Assembly: GCA_950097015.1 (NCBI GenBank)
Contig: CATNEN010000003.1
Coordinates: 8,354,501 to 8,418,500, forward strand
Origin: Macrostomum hystrix
Taxonomy: Eukaryota; Platyhelminthes; Macrostomidae
Reading direction: 5' to 3'
Length of the DNA: 64,000 nucleotides
Under the pieces are notes generated by a model. The model searched no databases and had not been told where the DNA came from. It worked only from the letters and a program-made list of their open reading frames with translations. Below, piece by piece: positions 55,601 to 64,000 of the stretch. The first letter of the stretch is position 1. Each line of letters starts with the position of its first letter. The translations under genes and the position numbers were made by a program.

Positions 55601-55788
55601 TAATACGGTACGCGATATGTATCGAAAACTTTAATTTTAAAAGTTTAATGTAAAAGCGTAGCCAATATAAGTAAACATGCAATTTAGATTATTAGTATGA
55701 ATCTGTGGCCCATATGTATTAAACAGTATTATTTCAAATTAACAAAAGTTACTTCTGCGTTTTCCTGTTTTCAGGCCTGAAGAAATGA
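46605..55788 (+). CDS. PPP2R1A: Divergent PP2A scaffold (A/PR65) subunit, HEAT-repeat protein
   Basis: Ten exons chain in phase: 46605-46736, 49168-49258, 49892-50155, 50424-50861, 52031-52347, 52870-52992, 53952-54167, 54992-55131, 55218-55309 and 55775-55788 (TGA). They give 608 residues, against 589 in human PR65. HEAT-type helices run throughout. Diagnostic matches are DELLLEICCQLGKF (human DEVLLALAEQLGTF), NWRVRLGVVKNLPELLG (KWRVRLAIIEYMPLLAG) and the end DLDVKFYAEEALS (DVDVKYFAQEALT). PR65 holds the catalytic C and regulatory B subunits. Identity is low for this normally very conserved protein, so this is probably a paralogue; the first exon is poorly similar. The exon 6 acceptor (AATAG|GTG at 52870) has a weak pyrimidine tract; the better-looking AG at 52886 breaks the frame. 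AATAAA-like signals follow near 55863. Confidence 0.85.
46865..49080 (+). repeat. 33-bp minisatellite, about 67 copies, PP2A intron 1
   Basis: The unit contains CCTCAAATTCAGCTCTGATC followed by AATTCTCCCAGAT. It is a multiple of three, so all copies stay in frame. Plus-strand frames read SSNSALINSPR and minus-strand frames RAEFEDLGELI for up to about 200 codons. Variant units (CAACTATGATC, TCTGCCAGA, TTCTCTCTCAAAAT) recur in the same order at 47540-47730, 48350-48390 and 48500-48540. This shows amplification of blocks larger than the unit. It fills most of intron 1. Confidence 0.95.
49273..49811. mobile_element. hAT-type MITE, 8-bp TSD, in PP2A intron 2
   Basis: Element 49281-49803 (523 bp). 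Ends CAGGGGTCGGCAAACTT and GTTTGCCGACCCCTG are inverted repeats that continue into GCGGGCC-rich arms (GGGCCGCATT and CTGGCCCGCGGGCC). ATCTATCA flanks both sides (49273-49280 and 49804-49811), a perfect 8-bp duplication. The CAGGGGTCGGCAAAC end is typical of widespread hAT (Charlie-type) non-autonomous elements. Its centre is occupied by a minisatellite. Confidence 0.88.
49370..49712 (+). repeat. 16-bp minisatellite inside the hAT MITE
   Basis: Units GGGAGAGATGACACAC alternate with GGGAGAGATGGAGACAT. The two variants form larger blocks. The 3' units are degraded (GAGACAATGGAGAGA, GTGAGACAGG). The whole array lies between the MITE arms. Confidence 0.92.
50190..50395 (+). repeat. 20-bp minisatellite in PP2A intron 3
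   Basis: About ten copies of AAAATCCCATTTTGAGTTC with GACTTC variants. It fills most of the short intron between 50155 and 50424. Confidence 0.88.
50935..51965 (+). repeat. 35-bp minisatellite in PP2A intron 4
   Basis: About 29 copies. The unit is made of GGATTATGTCACTAGGATG and GGATTATCTAGTTCAA, each starting GGATTAT, so it looks like a fused dimer. The first copies (50940-51110) use shorter versions with TCACTAGTAAG. Confidence 0.92.
52362..52685 (+). repeat. tRNA-derived SINE in PP2A intron 5
   Basis: The head GGTCAGTGGCAGAGTGGTTA resembles a tRNA-Leu 5' half. The body carries GTGTACACTGCCTGACGATG, GTCAGGGCAGATGTACACAC, a GTGTGTG-rich stretch and AGGAGTCAGCGAAATGGGC. It begins 14 bp after the exon 5 donor. 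Related copies are at 53690 (+) and 30900-31248 (-). Confidence 0.82.
52770..52860 (+). pseudogene. tRNA-like sequence just upstream of PP2A exon 6
   Basis: A box TGGTCTAGTGGTAACATGC and B box CGGGTTCGAATCTT at tRNA spacing, with poor stems. A tRNA-derived SINE head or tRNA pseudogene. Its 3' flank runs into the weak acceptor of exon 6. Confidence 0.5.
53690..53890 (+). repeat. Second copy of the 52.36-kb SINE family, PP2A intron 6
   Basis: Shares AACGCGTTTGCCTC, AGAAAGTCAGGGCAGATG, GTGTGCTCAGGAGTCA and AAATGATGTGCCA in the same order, with internal deletions. It ends about 60 bp upstream of exon 7. The part of the intron before it (52993-53689) shows no other feature. Confidence 0.75.
54262..54570 (+). 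repeat. tRNA-derived SINE in PP2A intron 7
   Basis: The head GTAGCCTAGTGGTTAGGGC with B box AAGGTCGATTCTCGATTCC is followed by TCCTTAAGCAAGACACTTAA, a conserved SINE central motif found in many invertebrates. The body ends CACATCTGGCCCGATTGGG. A headless copy lies on the minus strand at 26075-26262. Confidence 0.8.
54668..54880 (+). repeat. tRNA-derived SINE, different family, PP2A intron 7
   Basis: The head GGGTTGTGGTTAGAGCTCAG with B box GAGGTCGTGAGTTCAAATCTC is followed by a body with GTGTGTGCCGTCCTC and CCGCTGTACACCGCC. Its central GAAAGCAAAACACTAGCACG is a distant match to the SINE at 54262. Confidence 0.7.
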
Positions 55789-57429
55789 ACGCAGCATTGA
55801 TGAACCGTGGAACCTGACTTCTAGAAGAGCCCGCCCCCCCCCAAGTAGAGGACAGCAAGTACTAATAAATATAAATATTTTTTAACATTTTTGATACAGT
55901 AAGCAGCAACTTTTTCGATGTCGTTGAATATTTAGTAATATGCTTGCTAATTTAGTTATGTTTCTAATATAAAAATCTGTTGATAGATCAAACGGGTTTT
56001 ATTAAAGTTTCTCCGATGACAGTCAGTGGAAATAATAGTTAACAAAACGTTTATTAACCAGATTCTACTCTTCCTAGCTCACCGTAAATTTATAGAATTC
56101 TACTAATTATCTTTTGTGTTACTTACATAAGTAGCTTATTTCAACTTTTATCACCCGTTTTTCTTTATTCCCGGCTACTTGATGTAGTTTATTCTGAACT
56201 TATTTCTTGCAATAATGACGGTAAGCCAGTCCTTAGATTGAGAAATCTATTTTGTGCACCTATGAAATTATATATTGAAAGCATTGATTTTTTTAGTTCA
56301 TATAGCAATAACTAACACGACGCATTGCTCTGTGTTATATTTTTTCGACTATATTCGGGATATTTTTAATAAATGATTATAAATTATAGCTAGTCAGCTT
56401 AATAGTTTTAGTTTAGCTTGAAGTTAGTTAGTTGTTTGTGTAAACAATCTCTTTGTTAATGCTCTAGACTAGTTTTTTTTGCTACATATCCTACTTAGCT
56501 TAGTAGCTGCGAAGAGCACGTTTTTAGTGGCATAAAGCAATGCAACAAGTGATTTAGAGCAGATGAGTGCAGAAAATGCAATGACTTTCTAAAGTTATTA
56601 TCCCTCATTTTGCTAATAAATTCACATAAATGCTGACTTTATTAAAAAGTGCGATTCAACTTTTTTCTAGTTTTTTGTTCGATTTTATTAATTTGTTATC
56701 ACAGTTAGAAATTGATTGTTTTAAGCTCAACTGGTTTATGGAAATGTGTGCGAATTTCCTTACTGTTCATTTGTTCCTATGACTTTTTTCTCGATTTGCA
56801 ACCAGAAAACTACACTAATAAAAGTTGTCTATTGTTCTTATTGATTGATTAAAACTATCGTTGTTTTATTGTTTGACTTTGTGAATGCGGTTTTAGCAAT
56901 GTCTCGGCGTATTTTAAAAACATAAAGCTTAAAAAAACAAAATAAGTGTTAAACAAGCTATAAAAAAGCCGCTGCTACTGATAGTAGAGAGTCATGTAAA
57001 TATCGACTTCCAAGTTTTTTAAATATGATGCTTATTTTATTGCAATTCAACCCCATGGTAGTTGTCTAGTATAGACATAAATAGTATTTGTAGTATAGCG
57101 GCTACAATTGTTTATTATTACAGAAATCGGGATTAACAGATGTCAAGAAACACGCGAAGAAAGAAAATAAGTTATTTCTATCTTAAAGGTCAGCTAAGTA
57201 TATTACAAAAAGTAATGATTTCTGAAAAATAAAATTTGCCTGGATCAGACTAAAAAAATAGCTTTTATAAATAGCAAATCTATACAATGCGATCTTTAAA
57301 CTTTGTTTTATCTGACCATGATTTAAATTTAAATTTAAATTTATCGTCCCTTAATCGTCAATAAAAAACAAATTTAACTGCGCATGTTCGCATTCCGCTA
57401 CTACAAGTAGACGCCAAGGAACGCCCAAA
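55789..57429. other. No gene seen between PP2A and CIMIP5-like genes
   Basis: PP2A 3' UTR (AATAAATATAAATA near 55864) followed by AT-rich intergenic DNA. The two genes converge here. Confidence 0.4.
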
Positions 57430-58830
57430 TCAGTAGCAAATAATATCCTTATCCGGCTTGGACCTGCGATTCTGCGCCTCAAATTTGGCCTGCATCTGGG
57501 CCATTTTCTGTCCGTTCTCCGTTGATAGGCGGTTGCCATAGTTACCAGCGTCAGTGTTTGGTATCTTGTCCGAGAAAACTGACGCCTGCTCCGGCAGTGC
57601 CTTCTTTGTCTTGAGGTTGCCCTGATAGTGCATCAATGGTTTAGTTTGTAGAAGATCCAACGCTCTATTTATATATTAATGCCGAACCCGCGGTGAGTGC
57701 AGTTTCGAGTGGAGTGGATACGGACTTTGTCCCTTAAATGGGATATAGAGATGGAAATCCATTGAGTGGAGGGATATCGAGATGGAAATCCCTTGAGTGG
57801 AGGGATATCGAGATGGAAATCCCTTGAGTGGGATTTCGAGATGAAAATCCCTTGAGTGGGATTTCGAGATGAAAATCTCTTGAGTGGGATATCGAGATGG
57901 AAATCCCTTGAGTGGGATGTCGAGATGGAAATCCCTTGAGTGGGATATCGAGATGGAAATCCCTTGAGTGGGATATAGAGATGGAAATCCATTGAGTGGA
58001 GGGATATCGAGATGGAAATCCCTTGAGTGGGATTTCGAGATGAAAATCCCTTGAGTGGGATTTCGAGATGAAAATCTCTTGAGTGGGATATCGAGATGGA
58101 AATCCCTTGAGTGGGATGTCGAGATGGAAATCCCTTGAGTGGGATATCGAGATGGAAATCCCTTGAGTGGGATATCGAGATGGAAATCCCTTGAGTGGGA
58201 TGTCGAGATGGAAATCCCTTGAGTGGGATATCGAGATGGAAATCCCTTGAGTGGGATGTCGAGATGGAAATCCCTTGAGTGGGATATCGAGATGGAAATC
58301 CCTTGAGTGGGATATCGAGATGGAAATCCCTTGAGTGGGATATCGAGATGGAAATCCCTTGAGTGGGATATCGAGATGGAAATCCCTTGAGTGGGATATC
58401 GAGATGGAAATCCCTTGAGTGGGATATCGAGATGAGAATCCCTTGAGTGGGATTTCGAGATGAAAATCTCTTGAGTGGGATATCGAGATGAAAATCCCTT
58501 GATTGGGATTGTGGGATCTATTTTACCTATTTAAAATGGATAATCAACAATGTCACAATCCTGTTCGCCTCACCTTAGGATCGAAATCAGTCAGAAATCC
58601 CCAGTTCTGTTCCCTGTAAAATTTGTGTATTTAAATGATTCAGCGCATGCCATATATAGTTAACAATCGCACACAATGGCTCGTGGGCCTACTACTAAAA
58701 TTGCATTCTGAGGATCTCACCATTGCTTGTCCAGGCGTTGTTCGTTTTCTAGAAACTGTCTCCAAATCTTGTCCTTCGTGACAGCGTCTTGGCCTTCGGC
58801 AGCAGCGCCATTCACTCCGGTGGAGGTCAT
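57430..58830 (-). CDS. CIMIP5: CIMIP5 (C2orf50)-like ciliary microtubule inner protein
   Basis: Three minus-strand exons chain in phase: 58830-58721 (ATG start), 58613-58574 and 57621-57430 (TGA). They give 113 residues. The core KIWRQFLENEQRLDKQWEQN then WGFLTDFDPKGN, LPEQASVFSDKIPNT and GNRLSTENGQ aligns with human C2orf50 (LWRELLEAERR..RWAQNWSFLKDYDPMGN, LPDHVPLFSDTVP, GSRLDTPLGQ). The family is small and tied to axonemal doublet microtubules. No signal peptide or membrane segment. The exon 3 start was set by phase: an acceptor at 57622 (CACTATCAG) keeps the frame, while AG sites further upstream do not. Intron 2 holds a 28-bp minisatellite. Confidence 0.8.
57735..58520 (+). repeat. 28-bp minisatellite in CIMIP5-like intron 2
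   Basis: About 28 copies. The unit consists of GGGATATCGAGATGGAAATC and CCTTGAGT. Variants (GATTTCGAGATGAAA, GATGTCGAG) recur in the same order at 57775-57960 and 57990-58160, showing duplication of a block of about 215 bp. Confidence 0.95.
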
Positions 58831-60370
58831 CGCTGCGGTTCTGGCTGGCGCTGCTGGTCTGCTAGGAGCTCTGGCTCTGGGCCCGGACTCGCTGCTGCTT
58901 TTTGTTTGAACGAGAGGGCCGGGAAGAATGTTGGAAAATAATGGGAAGAGTATTGGGATCGAACATTCAGGCGGGCTGCTTGCTGTAGGATCCAGTCTGC
59001 ATTGGCTGAGCAGCCTGAATTGCGCAGATGATGTACGGAGGGACGAATGGAAAACCCAAAGAATGGCGGGGACAAGCGGCGCTTAGACTCTGGGGAAACT
59101 TTTCCTCCCACCTTGTAGCAAAAACGGAAGCACTCTCAATTTGTTCCCTGCTGCTGCTGCTGCTTCTGGAAGACTGGGACAGAATTTTCTCTCAGCAGGT
59201 CTCAGCCCAGCCGTCTTTCATTCCGTCCGATTCCTGAAGTCCAAAAAATTCTCTTGTCCCTAAAGCTCTAACTCTCTTCCCACAATTGTCGATCGGCTTG
59301 ACACGTGCGCTGTCGTCTTGTTTCACCTCTGTAATTAGAAAACTCTTACTGGTTAGTTCCTACAGAGATTCAGGGAACGATTAGAGAAGGTTGGACTTTT
59401 CTAATGAGTTTTGGTGTAGTTTCTACTTTTAGCTTAGCTCACCTACAGATAGCCTTACACTATCTTACACAGAACACTTACAGAAACCTGTAGTTGGGAA
59501 CTTCGGCTAATATCACATGTTCAGAGAGTGTAGCAAGTTTAGGGAATGATGAAAGTTCGTAGTGTATAGGAAATTGGCAAGTTCTGGGAAACTTTGAGTT
59601 TAAGGGACCGCGTAGGTTTAGAGAACGAATGATATCAAAAGCAAATCCAGAGAAGCTTTACCCCGTCGCATTGTTGTTAAAGTAGCTGAATAGTGCTCCG
59701 CTCGATTCTCGCTGCATTTGACTCTTATTTCAGCAGATTGATAATGAGCACAGTAAAAACTTAGAAAAATGTTATATCAGAGTTGAAATGGTGCCAGTTC
59801 TGTCTGTTATATCACTTTTTCTTTTCAGTGGTCCGTGTGTTCCACTAATTAAATTTGTCACTTTTTACTGCCAGGAAAATTATATAAATTTGTAAAAGCT
59901 GCTTAGCATGCTAATTAGCATGCTCCAGAGAATTGTGCTGGCAGTTTTTTGAGAAGCGTTAATAGAACAATCACGCTATAGCTAGCTGCTTCAAACAAAC
60001 GCAACTGTAAAATGCGCGACACTATTGTTTGGCATCTGTGGTTGGCATTTCTGTTCTAGTAGTTGTGAAGAATAGAAAACTAATTAGAGAAGGAAGATTT
60101 TTACTGTGTTAAACGCCATCTTTTTTAGCCATTCTTGTGTTTATATAGCGAACGTATATGCTAACGTTTTTGCTGTGAGGTATCATATTGGGTCAGCATT
60201 ATTCGTAGCGGTAGAAACCGCGAAGCTATTTTTCTGTATCTCTAATTAAGAAACTTTTCTATTGAGACAGACAGGAGCGAAGTGGTCATCGATGTGATTA
60301 GAATTTACTTTTAATAGATTATCAATTTTCTCCAGATAGGACGTACAATTTTATATTTAGCATAACGGCA
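58831..60370. other. No gene seen
   Basis: 5' side of the CIMIP5-like gene followed by AT-rich DNA. A short CTGCTGCTGCTGCTGCTT run lies near 59149-59166. No coding chain is supported. Confidence 0.35.
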
Positions 60371-61103
60371 CTAATTATGAGTACAATCCAATAGACTGCA
60401 GAATAGCTCATCAGTTTCGTACAGCCACAAGATCTTCACGCAGCTGCCGAAATCGAAGGTCACCGTCGATCCGGGAATCGTTTTTGCAGACTTACGCTGT
60501 GGTAAAATTATGCCAAAGGCGACCCAGTGCCAACCGCCAGTCGGGTTGCCATCAGGACGGAAGCCTCCCAGCCAGAAATTCAGCCCAGCACTGTAGCTTG
60601 AGTAGATCTGGTCCACACGGCTCATCTCGGAAGCGTCGGTCACATCGGCCATGATCACCAGACCGCTCTCGGACTCGCACTTCTGCCTGCTCATCGACCA
60701 GTTCCCAGTGCCAGAGTACAGCTTGTACTTCACTCCGCACAGGTCGTCTCCGTAGCCAGTCGGACACAGCTGGCCAGCCTCGAGTCCCGGCTGCTGCTTC
60801 ACAAACACCTGGCCTCTCCTGGAGCAGCTGCAGTCCCTCACCGACTTGCTGCACTTGTCGAACACGAACTGCTGACACGGACCGTCAGCCATGGTGAAGG
60901 CCTGGCAGCGCTGATTCAGGAAGCACAGACCAGCGCAAGAAAATGTAATAATTTCCAAGTGGGTCTCAACAAACTCCGGGTTGATGCAGAGAAAGCCCTC
61001 AGTGATGGCGAAAAAATTCTGCGAAATCCCTCTGCGCCATTGAGCAGCTGAGCACGGAGCAGGTGAACAGCAGGACAGTCAAGCGACTGGCACCGAACTT
61101 CAT
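60371..61103 (-). pseudogene. Lectin copy D, frameshifted and with replaced C-terminus
   Basis: The minus strand starts at ATG 61103 with a signal peptide nearly identical to copy A. One extra base near 61011-61017 (AAAAAATTC against AAGAATCC) shifts the frame and ends it soon after. Downstream, the PAN/apple part and first CTLD half (CQAFTM to WHWVA) are almost identical to copies A and B. After WHWVA, near 60513, the sequence changes completely to an unrelated tail (FGIILPQRKSAK...), so the EPN and WND sites are missing. The break lies within a few codons of that in copy C. The upstream flank is a 21-bp minisatellite that starts about 8 bp before the ATG. Confidence 0.8.
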
Positions 61104-61107
61104 TCTG

Positions 61108-61275
61108 TCATTTTTCTCACTTTTTATGTCATTTTTCTCACTTTTTGTGTCATTTTTTCTCACTTTTTATGTCATTTTTCTCACTTTTTGTGTCATTTTT
61201 TCTCACTTTTTGTGTCATTTTTTCTCACTTTTTGTGTCATTTTTCTCACTTTTTGTGGCATTTTTTCTCACTTTT
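61108..61275 (+). repeat. 21-22-bp T-rich minisatellite
   Basis: About eight copies of TTTCTCACTTTTTGTGTCAT with TATGTC variants. It directly replaces the 5' flank of lectin copy D. The CATTCTGTC leader shared with copy A runs straight into it. Confidence 0.88.
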
Positions 61276-61815
61276 TATGTCATTATTTGCTACTTTCTAC
61301 CTCATCTTTCGCCTCATTGTCTCTCATGTGTTATCTCCCTGTCAAAATAATCCAGCTACTTTCTATCTCATTGTCTATCCACCTGTACTGAATCTCATTG
61401 TCTCAATCTGCCCATCTCATTCTTCATATTTCTGGCTGACTAACTGACCCCAAACTTAACTATTGATGTCATCATTTATCTTTGAAATCTTCTTAATTTT
61501 TTTTCAGGAATGTACAGCATAATCTACTCAAAAGTAAGATGCATGGAACAAGTTTGCTAAATAGAGGTTCAATTAAAAGTATATACCAGCTCATTAATAC
61601 CAGTTGAAATCGTAGCTCAGGGTACATCAGAAATTCTTGGTACCAACTTTTTTCAAACATACCTATAGACGTGGTACGTCTGACTAATTTCTGAGTCGGC
61701 GCAAATTGGAACCAGCTGAATTCCCAAGTCAACCGTGTTAGTTAGCAACCAATAGCTGTGCATCATTTCAGCCAATCAGATCGCTCCTAAGTTTTAGCTC
61801 GAATAAAATACCCCA
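61276..61815. other. No gene seen; upstream of DEG/ENaC gene
   Basis: T-rich then mixed DNA, with likely promoter and 5' UTR of the gene at 61816. No clear core promoter was recognised. Confidence 0.3.
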
Positions 61816-62796
61816 ATGGGTAAAGCATATTTTTCCAAGAATAATCTGACGAACCGAAGCTTGCTAAAAAATCTGGGTCGAATTTGTGGCCCTTACAAAA
61901 TGAATCCATTGACAAATTCCTTGGGATTTCGCTGCAACAGTGACTCGGAGCTGCAACAGGATCTTAGCATCGGTGACAGTGCCGTGATCGATTTCAACTC
62001 GGATAGAAAGTTCCAGCATCACCATCGGAGACGGATGCTCTACGCCAGTTTGCAGGGCTTCGCTGGCAGGACCTCTGCTCACGGACTGGGCAGGTTCTTT
62101 GCTCAGCAGGTGCCCTGGCTCAGGCTGCTGTGGGGCTGCGTTGTCCTCGGAGCATTCACCGGACTAACTCTGCACACCTACAAACAGATCAGCCTGTTCA
62201 AAGCCTACCCGGTGTCTAGCACCACTCGCCTATTAACTAATCAGTTCACCTTTCCCGATGTGACCTTCTGCGATCCGTTGATGAAGAAATTTTTGACGCT
62301 CAAATCGGACTCGTTGAGACGGGATTCGGGCGACATCAACGACTACTTCACCGCCAGCTACATGCTGGGCTACCGGTTCGCTCCAAGCGCGTCATCCAAA
62401 GATCAGCTGCATCAGCCGCCAGAGGACGAAGAGACTACCGGAAGGGTGAAGGCCATCAAGATTGCCTACGCGAGTTTTGAGCACGCTGTGCATTCCTGGA
62501 AGCAGTTCAACATGAGCGCAGCCAGTGCAAGGATCTACGACATGCTGATCTACTGCCAGTACAATCAGGAGCGCTGCAGCGAGAAGAACTTCACCGTGTT
62601 CTATCACCGCGGCTACGGCAATTGTTTCTCTTTCAAAGCCGACAGTCGGTCAATAAAATCTAGCGGAGTTGAGAAAGGCCTCATTCTTATTCTCTACAGT
62701 CCGAGCGTTGATGTCAAACAGAGTATCGACTACTATAGCGAGATTGTCACCACGGGCCTGGAGACTGGCGGCTTGAGAATTGCCGTGCATCAGAAG
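61816..62796 (+). CDS. DEG/ENaC sodium channel subunit, first coding exon(s)
   Basis: 327 codons from ATG 61816 to a donor at 62797 (AAG|GTGGGT). The cytosolic N-terminus carries the gating motif TSAHG at residues 86-90. TM1 spans about 101-121 (LRLLWGCVVLGAFTGLTLHT) and the post-TM1 motif FPDVTFCDP is at 146-154. The extracellular part continues through YGNCFSF (the 'G.CYTF' motif of the family) to GLRIAVHQ. Family members continue with a PYGxC region, cysteine-rich domain and TM2; none is found in the remaining 1.2 kb. The rest must lie beyond the window, or the gene is truncated by the inverted repeat that follows. It would be a trimeric amiloride-type sodium channel at the plasma membrane. 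Ligand unknown. Confidence 0.82.
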
Positions 62797-62849
62797 GTGG
62801 GTCCTCCAGCTAATAAATCTCGATTGCAATCTTTATTCCATTTAGAACT

Positions 62850-63665
62850 ACCAAGGGGGGAATTACACCCTCGACAATTTTTTGTCACGAACGGAGCAAT
62901 GCGAGCACACGAAACACATGAACACGGGCCAACTATTTGTTGCACATCTTCTGAAACAAGAATCATGTCACCAGCTGTTCAGACCGCCAAAATATTCAAG
63001 GGTTCTGAAGGTCAGATTTTTACAATATGTTCTAGTTTATGTTCTATGTTCTATTTCATACCCCAATACACAAATTTTCACTGCGCCTCAGTGCGGCCTT
63101 GTCAGGCATTCAATATTTAATAGCACGTCACCCGAATGTGCCCCAATCATCTCCAACTTCTGTCGTCACCGAACTTTATCTAGACGCAGCTGCTGGACCT
63201 TCAACAAATAATACTCAAGTTTAGGCCAATATAGAGGCTGCTGACGGTGCTGTCGACGTCGGGGTGGTGAATAATTGGTTGACAGACTAGGCGAGAGTCC
63301 TGTGGTTGAGTTTCGTCCCATATTAAGGCTTGATCAACGAAATTAGAGAAATTTGCATCAGGATGTCCATATTCGGCTGGTGCCACTTGTTGAAGGTCCA
63401 GCAGCTCCGTCTAGATAAAGGTGCGTGACCACCGAAGTCGGAGATGATGCAGACACATTCGTGTGAGGTGCTGATAAAGTTTAAAGGCCTGGCAAGGCCG
63501 CACCAAGGCGCGGTGCGAATTCGTGTATAGGGGTGTATGAGTATCTCGACGATCTGAAGGACTAGCGACTTGATTTTGGGTCCGTGCTCTTGAGTTTCGT
63601 GTGCTTGCGTTGCTCCGTTCGGGTGCAGTACGAAAAATTGTCAAGGGGGGAATTTCCAACTCCAA
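62850..63665. repeat. Inverted pair of ~300-bp repeats downstream of DEG/ENaC exon
   Basis: 62853-63230 (plus) and 63660-63380 (minus) are diverged copies of one sequence. Shared pieces include GACAATTTTT, ACGGAGCAA, GCACACGAAAC, TGCGGCCTTG and GCTGCTGGACCTTCAACAA, all in the same order. The arms differ by substitutions and an insertion near 62925-63060. This is a foldback insertion or two opposed copies of an interspersed repeat (possibly LTR-like). The centre is 63231-63379. Confidence 0.65.
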
Positions 63666-64000
63666 CTTTAATCAGTTCTTTTCTGAGACCTCGAATGCTT
63701 TACAGCTTATGCAGTAATGCATCTTCCAAACTTTGAGAGTCATTTCCTGCCCACCTGCTGAACACTAAATGTCTTGATTTCATTGATCAAACAGATTTAT
63801 AAAAAATAGAGGCTTGTATAAATTATCTCTCTTCCTTCTAGCCCATTGTCTGTTGGTTCTCGAGATCTACTAAGACTCTACTGAGATACTGAGACAAGTA
63901 TAAAAGCAAGTGAGGGAGAAATCGTGACTAGAAATGCGACTTGGGCCAAGTATGCGCAATGTCCCCACCAGCGAGTGTGGTTACGGTTTCTTAGAACCAC
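63666..64000. other. No gene seen at right edge
   Basis: Possible continuation of the DEG/ENaC intron. No exon with recognisable channel sequence is present. Confidence 0.3.

Overview
The window is animal nuclear DNA. Protein-coding genes are split by GT-AG introns whose phases can be chained. Proteins that exist only in animals or ciliated eukaryotes are present: a DEG/ENaC channel, signal-PAN-CTLD lectins, a CCDC33-like coiled-coil protein and a CIMIP5/C2orf50-like ciliary protein. There are Pol III tRNA genes, tRNA-derived SINEs, fragments of non-LTR retrotransposons and many minisatellites. There is no operon or CRISPR structure. An invertebrate bilaterian is the best guess; the species cannot be read from the sequence.

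Layout. 1-4.1 kb: AT-rich DNA with nested inverted-repeat (foldback/MITE) elements. 4.8-7.5 kb: decayed transposon-type reading frames on the minus strand (a protein of the 'FNxDGLPLF' type and a DUF4806-like protein). 9.1-11.9 kb: TBC1D15/17-type Rab GAP. 12.1-12.9 kb: 23-bp minisatellite. 13.9-14.3 kb: two convergent tRNA-Thr genes (AGT and TGT). 15.3-18.0 kb: CCDC33-like gene, minus strand. 19.6-22.0 kb: a full-length divergent U2 snRNA-like gene, further U2 5'-end fragments, and a zinc-finger reading frame joined directly to one U2 fragment. This is the most unusual part and resembles the 5' end of a U2-targeting (Utopia-like) non-LTR element. 22.6-26.3 kb: minisatellite, Jockey-type retrotransposon fragment, AlkB-like pseudogene, SINE. 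29.5-38.6 kb: a lectin cluster with two intact genes and one broken gene; a fourth, broken copy lies at 60.4-61.1 kb. 39.3-41.8 kb: two-exon glutamine-rich protein. 42.9-43.9 kb: retrotransposon scraps. 45.3-45.9 kb: a foldback element with a perfect 9-bp target duplication. 46.6-55.8 kb: a ten-exon PP2A scaffold (A subunit) paralogue whose introns hold four minisatellites, a hAT MITE and several SINEs. 57.4-58.8 kb: CIMIP5-like gene, minus strand. 61.8-62.8 kb: the 5' coding exon of a DEG/ENaC channel.

The genes do not form one pathway: membrane traffic (TBC), phosphatase scaffolding (PP2A A), cilia (CCDC33-like, CIMIP5-like), secreted recognition (lectins) and ion transport (DEG/ENaC). What unites the window is its repeat biology. 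At least fourteen minisatellite families with different units occur, many inside introns or exactly at the breakpoints of truncated gene copies. The lectin copies share an almost identical central block between divergent flanks, which suggests gene conversion.
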